Positions 47,001-56,000 of a stretch of DNA of 64,000 bases are shown piece after piece. Source of the stretch: Carettochelys insculpta (lineage: Eukaryota; Chordata; Testudines; Carettochelyidae). The notes beneath the pieces were generated by a model. It made no database searches and was not told the origin of the DNA. It saw only the letters and a program-made list of their open reading frames with translations. Both the position numbers and the translations under genes were made by a program. The stretch is taken from the NCBI RefSeq assembly GCF_033958435.1, contig NC_134138.1, forward strand, positions 269,367,798-269,431,797, written 5' to 3'. The stretch's first letter is position 1. Each line of letters starts with the position of its first letter.

Positions 47001-50000
47001 CCACTCTGTGAAGCCCATGTGTAACCTGGATCACAAAAAATCCTGCAGTGTGCGAGAAGAGTCTCTGGCAAACACATACTTACCATATGTAAAACAAAAG
47101 ACCGAATACAGGGGCAGATCCAGCAATCTGTAACAGCTTCCAGTTGCGAATCCCATACGCTACTCCAGCCAAAGCTATCTGTCCGACGGGCACGGCACTG
47201 TTACCTAGAGTGACTGAATGTGCCCGGTAGGAAACTCCAACCCATTCAGTGCCTAGAAACATTAACACAGATTGAACTGCTAAGAACCTAATCGTTCAGC
47301 ACCATTTAAAGGGCTTTTTTCCTATTCTAAAGCATTATAAATAGGAATTCCCAACATCGCAGTACTACTGCTCAGAGGGTTACTTAACTAACCTTCATGA
47401 CTTTCCAGGGAAACACGTAAAGTGTGTTGTTAAGAGAGGGACTTTCTTGTTTGTGGGTAGCCAGTATGCTCAGAGATACAACAAACAGCCAATAACAGCA
47501 CTCAGAGGAGATACTAATGACAAATTGAACACAAGTAAAAAGTCTCAGGGGGTAGCCATGTTAGTCTGTAACTTCAAAAACAAGTAGTCCTGTGGCACTT
47601 TAGAAACTAACAAATTTATTAGGTCACGAGTGGACAAAAATCTTACCTAAGGTTACCATGCTTAGAGAGACACTAGACACAGCAGCACCTACAATGCATC
47701 TCAAAGCCATGTAGATGTAGAAATTCGGTGCAAAGGCTGTTCCAACACCAAATGCTCCCATCACAAGCAGGGAAAGCAACGCAACAGGACGCCGACCTAT
47801 CCTGGGGGAAGAAACATATTTGTCAATCTCTGAGGCTACTCTAAGCTTTGCAAAATCAGAGGGTTTTAGACAAGACTATCAGGTATGACTGTGGATTAAT
47901 GTAAAGTTGGAGATCCAGAAAGTGGCCTGATTTTCAGAGGGTGAGTTATGTCGCAAGGCACTCCTGGGCCTGGTCAGGGTCCCAGGCCTCTCCCTTCAGG
48001 TGGGAGGGATTCAGCTGTACCCACTTCTGCCAGTCTGAGCTGTCTGGTTAGTCCTTCCCCTCCCTTTCCACAGCCAGGGCTTCAGTCTTGCTGGGGGAGG
48101 GGAGCCCTGGTCCTCTTCTGTTGAGCTACTCCCTCTCCGTCTTGCTGTCTTTGGTAAATGCTGTTTTCTCTCCTTCTCTGTCTCCTCTCCTCTTATCTCA
48201 ACCACCTTCACTTTGCTACCTCATCCACCTCCACTCTCTCCTGCCCTAGCTCCCCCCATCCCGACTGGGCTGGCAGTGAGACCAAGTAGCCTCATCAATT
48301 ACCTGCTGCCACTCCTTATTGCCTCCACCTGGGAGCTTAACTGGCTCTTGCTCTTCTTCCCCTAGCCCTGGATGTGTCCTGAGCTGCCTTTCATCCTTTC
48401 AGCTGAGGTGTGCTGGCCTGGCCCTGTTACAGTTAGTACTCTCTGGGGAAAAAACAGAGCACTTTAAAGCATTTTGAGATGGGCCCCCCAAATGACTTCT
48501 TCTAGCAGCAAATGGTCTCCCTTCAAGGAACTGCAGATGGGAGCTAAGAGCGAATCAGAGTACGGACACACCTTCTGAGAGTCTCCACTTTGCAGGAAGG
48601 CAAAGCAGTGGCCACATTCAAGAAACAGTCAAGGAACAGTTAGAGACCATCATAATGGGACACTTCCTGAGGGACTCTCATGTCCCCTCTGTTGAGGTAA
48701 CTGAGGTTGCACCAGAAAGATGTTTTACGTATAAACAGGACAATACCCACCGAATCCCCTTGAGTTCTCCTCATGTTTGAATTGCCAGGTACGTTCTGTC
48801 ATGTATGTCTCCCTAAGAGATGCTCGGCCACTTGGGGCAAGAGCAATCTTTGTTTTGTACATCATACAGTGCCAGGTGCATTGTTAGCAGCAAATGAAGA
48901 TTTACTTGAGTTCCGTACACACCTTCTAACCATAATAAAGGGACAGACCAATTAATGCCACTGGCCAGCACTTGCCTGCTTTGTGTGGGAAAAGAACACA
49001 AGCAGAAGGAAAAGGAGGGAAAATGGAAGCTGGAAATTGTGAGGAGACTAGTGAGATGGAAGGGGTTGGAGAAAGGGAAGGAAGAAGCTCAGAAAATGTC
49101 CCACCACCAACAATAACGTTTAATCTCTTTCTGGTCTAGTTACGGTGCAAGTTCTTTGTGAAGTGGGAGAGTTAATATCTGCTTGAGCTGTACAAGGCAC
49201 CACATAGACTTATAACAGATAATGTAGACTTAGAGTTTTGTAGATTTTCATTATACTATTATAGACTGTTAAGACTTTCTGCTAGGTGACATACACATTC
49301 ATTATTACTGTGTTCACTCTGCAATATGTTAAACTGTAGCGCACATTCTTTCTTCTTACCATGCTGCAATTATGTAAATGTGTGCCTGTGTGTGCGAGTG
49401 AGAAAAAATGGACATGAAAGGACTTTCAACACCTAGAGTATCAGAAGTGGAAACCCGAACTTGGGGCAAACCAAAACAAGGCAGATTGACTACCTCAAAG
49501 TTGGAGGCAGACACCCCTTTTTGGTGAAGAAGGAATAAAGCCTTTCCCAAGACACCAACACCTTTGGGCCCTCAGCATGCAACACAACAGCCAGAGGAGG
49601 TTGCATCCAAAAGGACTGCTGGAAATGCTGAGAACTGTTTGAAAATGCTGAGTGACTGAGTGAGGCCTGATAAAGTGAAACACATGGACTTGTATGAGGG
49701 GGGGGAAAAACCTATAAAAATGGGATCAAAACAAAAAGCAGTCAAGTAGCACTTTAAACTCTAGCAAAATAGTTTATTAGGTGAGCTTTCGTGGGACAGA
49801 CCCACTTCTTCAGACCATAGCCAGACCAGAACAGACTCAATATTTAAGGCACAGAGAACCAAAAACAGTAAGCAAGGAGGACAAATCAGAAAAAGATAAT
49901 CAAGGTGAGCAAATCAGAGAGTGGAGGGGTGCGGGGGAAGGTCAAATATTGAGTCTGTTCTGGTCTGGCTATGGTCTGAAGAAGTGGGTCTGTCCCACGA

Positions 50001-53000
50001 AAGCTCACCTAATAAACTATTTTGCTAGTCTTTAAAGTGCTACTTGACTGCTTTTTGTTTTGATAGTGTATAAACTAGCACGGCTCCCTCTCTGTTACTA
50101 TAAAAATGGGGTGTCTTGCCTTAGTCTTGGGGTTCTGTCCTGCTGCAACATGGAGCACCAGTCCTCACAGAAAGAACTTGGCTCCACCCCGCCCATTCCT
50201 CAATCTGGCCAGTAGATCAGGGTGGGCAATAGACTGGTAACTGTAACATCAGCAGGATGGGGGTGGGTGGGTGGATGTGTGTGAGAGAGAGAAAGAGAGA
50301 GAAAGCATATGCTGCTTTGCCTATGTGGCATGGTGACTTATCCCCCTGAAAAAGATCCCAGGTGCTTCTTTTAAGCTTAACAACCATGGGCTTTTGATCT
50401 CAGTTGAGCTCACTAGAAACAAGATGGGTGAGTTGAAAAAATTGTGTTAAACTGTTTGACAGAAAACAGGGTGTTCCACAATTAGATATTTTTTTCCCAA
50501 AAAGCATTGCTGAAATGTCTAAAGTCAAAAGCTTAAAAAAATCCAAGATATTTCAATTTGGATATGCTCATGAAGGGATTCGGCAAAGTCCACTGCCTCA
50601 TCCCTATTCTTCTCTGTGGGCTGAGCTTCCCAGCCAGACTACATCTCCCATGATGCACTATGGCTAAAGACTCCTATAATGCACTCCAACTTCTTTCCAA
50701 CAGGGGAAACAGTGGTGATTCATGGGAAATGTAGTCCAACTAAAGAACTTGGCTCTGGCAGCATGTACAAACTACCCCACCAGGTGAAGGTTAATGAATT
50801 TCCATGGGGTGAAGCAGTCCTGCCACACTATGCCTACAAGGCATGTCAGGCATGGAGGTAAGGTGTAAAGAGGCAAAAAAAGTCTTGCCAAAATCATCAA
50901 CAGCAGCTCTGGAAGGAGGGACAGACTTTCAGAGATTCCAAGGCCTGGAAGACCATTATGACTGTGTAAGTCTGACCTCCTATATGCCAGAGATATTGAA
51001 CCTCCCCAAAATAATGCTCAGAGCAGATCTTTTAGAAAAACATCCAATATGGATTTAAAATTGGTCAGTGTTGGAGAACCCACCATAGCCCCTGGTAAAC
51101 TATTCCAATGGTTAATTACTCTGACTTCGAAATATACATTTCATTTCCAGTCTACGTTTCTTCAGCTTCCACCCATTGGACCTTGCTAGACTTTCCTCTG
51201 CTAGCCTGAAGAGCCTGTTGTTAAATATTTGTTCCCTGTGGAGATTCTAATAGCCTGTAATCAATACACCCTTTAAGCTTCTCTCTCTGAAACCATGCAG
51301 CTTGAGCTCTTTGCATTTAATCACTGTATGGCCGGTTTTGTGACCCTTTAATCAGTCTCATGATTCTTCTCTGAACCTTCGCCAGTTTATCAACAGCCGT
51401 GTTGAACTCTGGGCACCAGAACTGAACACAAAATTCCAATAGCAGTTGCACCAGTGCCAAATACAGATGTCAAATAACTGATTTCTCTACTTCTGCTGGA
51501 CATTCCTCTGTTTATTCAGCCAAGAATTTGATCACTGTATCACACTGGGAAGAACATGTTCAGCTGATTAGCAACCATGACCCCTGCAAATCTTTTCCAG
51601 AGTCATTGTTTCCCAGGACAGAGTTCCCTCCCTCCCCCACAACCTCTAACTACATACAACCTACATTCTTGATTCCTAGATATATACACTTACCCATGTT
51701 TGAAATGCATATTGTTTACTTGCTCTCAGGTTACCTAATGACCCAGCTCACTGACAGTGAGCTTCTAGATCTTGTCTTCCAGAGGAGATAGATGGTTAAA
51801 AATAGACCCGTTTGTTATGTGTGCATAAATTCTTTAGCATAAATAAGGCCTTCCTCAGTTGTGGAATTGTGACTTTTTGGGCATCTAATAAAGTGTCCTT
51901 ATACAATTCTCAATTATCAGTCACATGTTTCTAATTAAATTCATTCTCCCAATTGATCTGGCTCAATTATTTTCAGCTTTGTGCAACTGGCCCTTTAAAG
52001 TACCAACTACAAAGCTATATTTCACCTGACTTAGGGTGACCTTCCATCCTGTACTTGGCAGGACAGTCCCATATTTGGGACACCAGAAAGGAGTCCCTGC
52101 TTATATTTTAAAAGGGACTAATTGTCCTGTATTTGGACCTCGTGTCCCCCCTCCTCCTGGCTCCACTGACCTTTTCCACCAGCAGCTGCTGGCCAGAGAG
52201 TGCATAGGACACTTTCCCAGGCCTCAGAGAAGCAGGGAGAGCATGGGTGGTTGCCATGTCCCTGGTGCTTCCCTGGGAGGACCAGTGGCTCCCACTTCCC
52301 CAGGTCTCATGGAGCACCAGGGGCTGCCACTTTCCTGGGGCTCCCAGAGAGCACCAGCAGCTACCGCCTCCTTCCCGGCTCCCTGGGGCTTGGTGGAGCA
52401 GCCCCCTCCTGCCATATCTCCCTGTTCTGTATTTGGGACAAGGAGATATGGTCGCCTGAAACGGAATGGACTTTCTTTTGGTTGTTAATTAGAAATATGA
52501 CAAGTCACTATTAAGTTTTAGTTCTGGGATCTATTCTTTTTCATCTATTAAGATGAGGTCAAAAAGTAGAATTTCCTGCTACCCCCCCAGATGCAACACT
52601 TTTTGAGTTAGAAAATTGTCTTCTAAGATATTTACAAATTCCAAGGTTGATTTAATACTGGCAGCATGAAAGCTTTTTCTCAGTACATTACAGATAGGTG
52701 TGTAAGGAGGTGTGATGGAGTGGGGGGGAGTGCATGTGAGAGTCAGGCTGGATGTGAGAGGCAAGCAGAGCAGCTCCCAGTGGCTAAGGATGACCCTGGG
52801 GCTACAACTGGCAGGTAACACCTCTGCCCTGAACAAAGAGGAGGGAGGAGCCAAGCTGGGTTTTTGAATCGGGGGACGGCAGTTAGAGGCTAGGGGAAGG
52901 GAGAGCTGGAAGGCAGCCAGCCTGAGGAGGGGGAAAGCTACACCCCAGAGGGGCACCCCTCGGGGTCTTCTCCCCAGGATGGGTTGGAAGGACTGTCTCT

Positions 53001-56000
53001 GACTGCTGTACTGTCACTTCTGTGAGAAACTGGGCATCTGTTGCCTAATAAACCTCCTGTTGTACCTGCTGAGTGAGAGTCACTCCTGCCAGTGGACGGG
53101 GTGCAGTGCAGGGGGACCCCTGAACTCCATCACAGGAGGCAGTCACCCTGTGCCCTAGTGTGATTTGGTGACCTGCAGCAGACAAACGCTAATACCCCAT
53201 CCTGTTTTTTATCTTTTAGTACATCAATCCATCAGCATTCAAAATCATCTTCTCCCAAGTTATTGGTAATTCAGACACAGATAAAGCCATTATTGACAGA
53301 GTGGCATTACCCCTTCCCTTTTGCCCATTCAATCCTTCCTAAACAGATTATAATAATTGATTTTCACCTTCCACTCTTGGCAGTCATCCTGTCAGATTTC
53401 AGCAATACCAGTTACGTCAAATTTATGCTTATAAATAAGCAATTCCAATTCTTCTTGTTACCCAAGCTTCTAGCATCAGTGTATAGGTGATCAAAGAATT
53501 TCTTCTCTCCACATCCTTTGGGTCCCTGATTAATTTTGTTCTCAATATCTCAGTTTTGCACTCAGTGCTTGTACAGACCCTCTTTTTCACTTTAACCCGT
53601 TCGCTATTATTTTCATGTCCTCCTGACTACTGTATGCAGCCTGTTCCCAAAAAGATTGGTTCCCCTTCTATTGAGATGGAGGGCATCCAACTTGACTGCC
53701 CTACCCCATTGAAGATGAGCCAATATTAAGCACAATCAAAACATTTCACCCTAACACCATGTAGCTAATCAGAAGTCTTCCAGAATATTCTGTCTTCCAT
53801 TTTCCTTCACTCATGGGACAGAAAAGATCTCAAAGAAGATCACCTGGATATTTGTTCTCTTCCAAGTTCCCTGAAGTCATCTATCATCTGTGAGATATCC
53901 TGCAATGTAATGTTCTTGGTGCCTGTATGAGCTATTGCCAATGGCTTCTTTCACAATCAGTTTTAAAATTCTATCCAGTCTAAAACAAAAAGCAGTCAAG
54001 TAGCACTTTAAAGACCAGCAAAATAATTTACTAGGTGAGGTTTCATGGGACAGACACACTTCTTCAGACCATAGCCATACCAGAACAGACTCAATATTTA
54101 AGGTACAGAGAACCAAAAACAGTAATCAAGGAGGACAAATCAGAAAAAAATGATCAAGGTGAGCAAATCAGAGAGTAGAGGGGTAGAAGTGCGGGGGAGG
54201 TCAAGAATTAGATTAAGCACAGTACGCAAACGAGCCCTATTGTGACTCAGAAAATTGCCATCCCATTTCAAACCATGTGTTAATGTGCCAAATTTGAATA
54301 TAAAAGACAGCTCAGCTGTCTCCCTTTGAATAGTGGTGTGAAAATTTTTCTTCAGTAACACGCAAACGTTTAAGTCGTTAACAGAATGGTCCACTCTATT
54401 AAAATGTTGACTAACTGGTTTGTGGATCTGGAGCGATTTGATGTCTGTTTTGTGCACATTAACCCTTTGTCTAAGGGAGTCAGAAGTATGTCCAATATAC
54501 AAAGCATCTGGGCATTATTGGCACATGATGGCATATATGATGTTAGTTGAGGAGCATGAGAAAGTGCCCATGATTCTGTGAATAACCTGGTTAGGTCCAG
54601 TGATGGTATTTCCAGAGGAGATATGTGGACAAAACTGGCAGCAGGCTTTGTTGCAAGGAAAGGTTCCAGGACTGGTATTCCTAGGGTACAGACTGTGGCT
54701 GTTCGTGAGGATCCTCATAAGGTTGACAGGTTGTCTGTAGGAGAGAACAGCATGTCACCTAGGGCCTTCGGGAGTGTGGCATCCTGATTAAGGATAGATT
54801 GTAGGTCTTTAATAATTCGTGGCAGTGGTTTGAGTTGGGGGTTGTAGGTGATGACCAGTGATGTTCTGTTCTTGGCTTTTTTGGGCTGATCTTGGACTAG
54901 TTGGTCTCTGGGTATTCGTCTGGCCCTGTCAATTTGTTTTTTCACTTCTCCTGGTGGGTAATTCAGGCTTATGAATATTTGGTGAAGATCTTGTAGTTTT
55001 TGGTCTCTGTCAGTTGGATCAGAGCAAATGTGATTGTATCTAAGAGCTTGACTGTAAACAATGGATCTAGTTATGTGTGCAGGATGGAAGCTAGAAAGGT
55101 GTAGGTAAGTATAGCGATCAGTGGGTCTGTCCCACGAAAGCTCACCTAACAAATTATTTTGCTAGTCTTTAAAGTGCTACTTGACTGCTTTTTGTTTTGA
55201 TAATATATAGACTAGCACGGCTCCCTCTCTGTTACTATCCAGTCTTAGAGTGACCTATCATATCTTCGCTTTGGGAAGGCAGCACAGTCTCTTGTTGTCC
55301 ACCTGTCCCTTCTGAACTATTCTTTCCATTTTTCTGATTATTGTATCCCCAAACAATGATTGTCTGAATGCCTCAGACTGTTGGAAAACTCTACAGCAAG
55401 TATGATTTTCTTAGCCCTTAGTCCAAGCTCCCACCTGCATCTCTCCTTTTCCTCGAACCAGCTGGATCTGGAGCAGTATCTTCCATAGTTTCCATACTGA
55501 GGACAAGATATCGAAGACCTGGTACCGTCAAATTGCAGATCCCAGAAAACGATGCAGACGAGAACAGACACACAACTACTGTCTGAGTCCTCTGAAGAGA
55601 AAGTGGGCCAGACCCTGATGGGACTATTTAAGCCCTTTGCACCCTTGCCAGAGGACAATGGAGGATGTCCTTCCAAAGGCTCCATGAAGGAAGGGGGCCT
55701 GCTCCTTTCATATCAGCTGGTTTGGTTTCCTTTTTTGGAGCTTTGATAGCTCTGGAAAGTGTAAACTTGTGGGACTCGCCTGGACCCATGGGGTCAACCA
55801 TCCAGACTGTGTGTGCTAGGTGAGTACAAGGACCTGTCACACCAAACGACAGCTGTGGGAGACAAAGCGCATGACACTGCGCTAGGGAAAAGAAAGGGTA
55901 GGTGAGACACCCAAACTACAACACCATGAGGCACAGTGCCAGCGTTCCTAAACCAGTTTTTCCTGTTTTCACCTGAAATGTTTCTGATATTTAAATTTCC

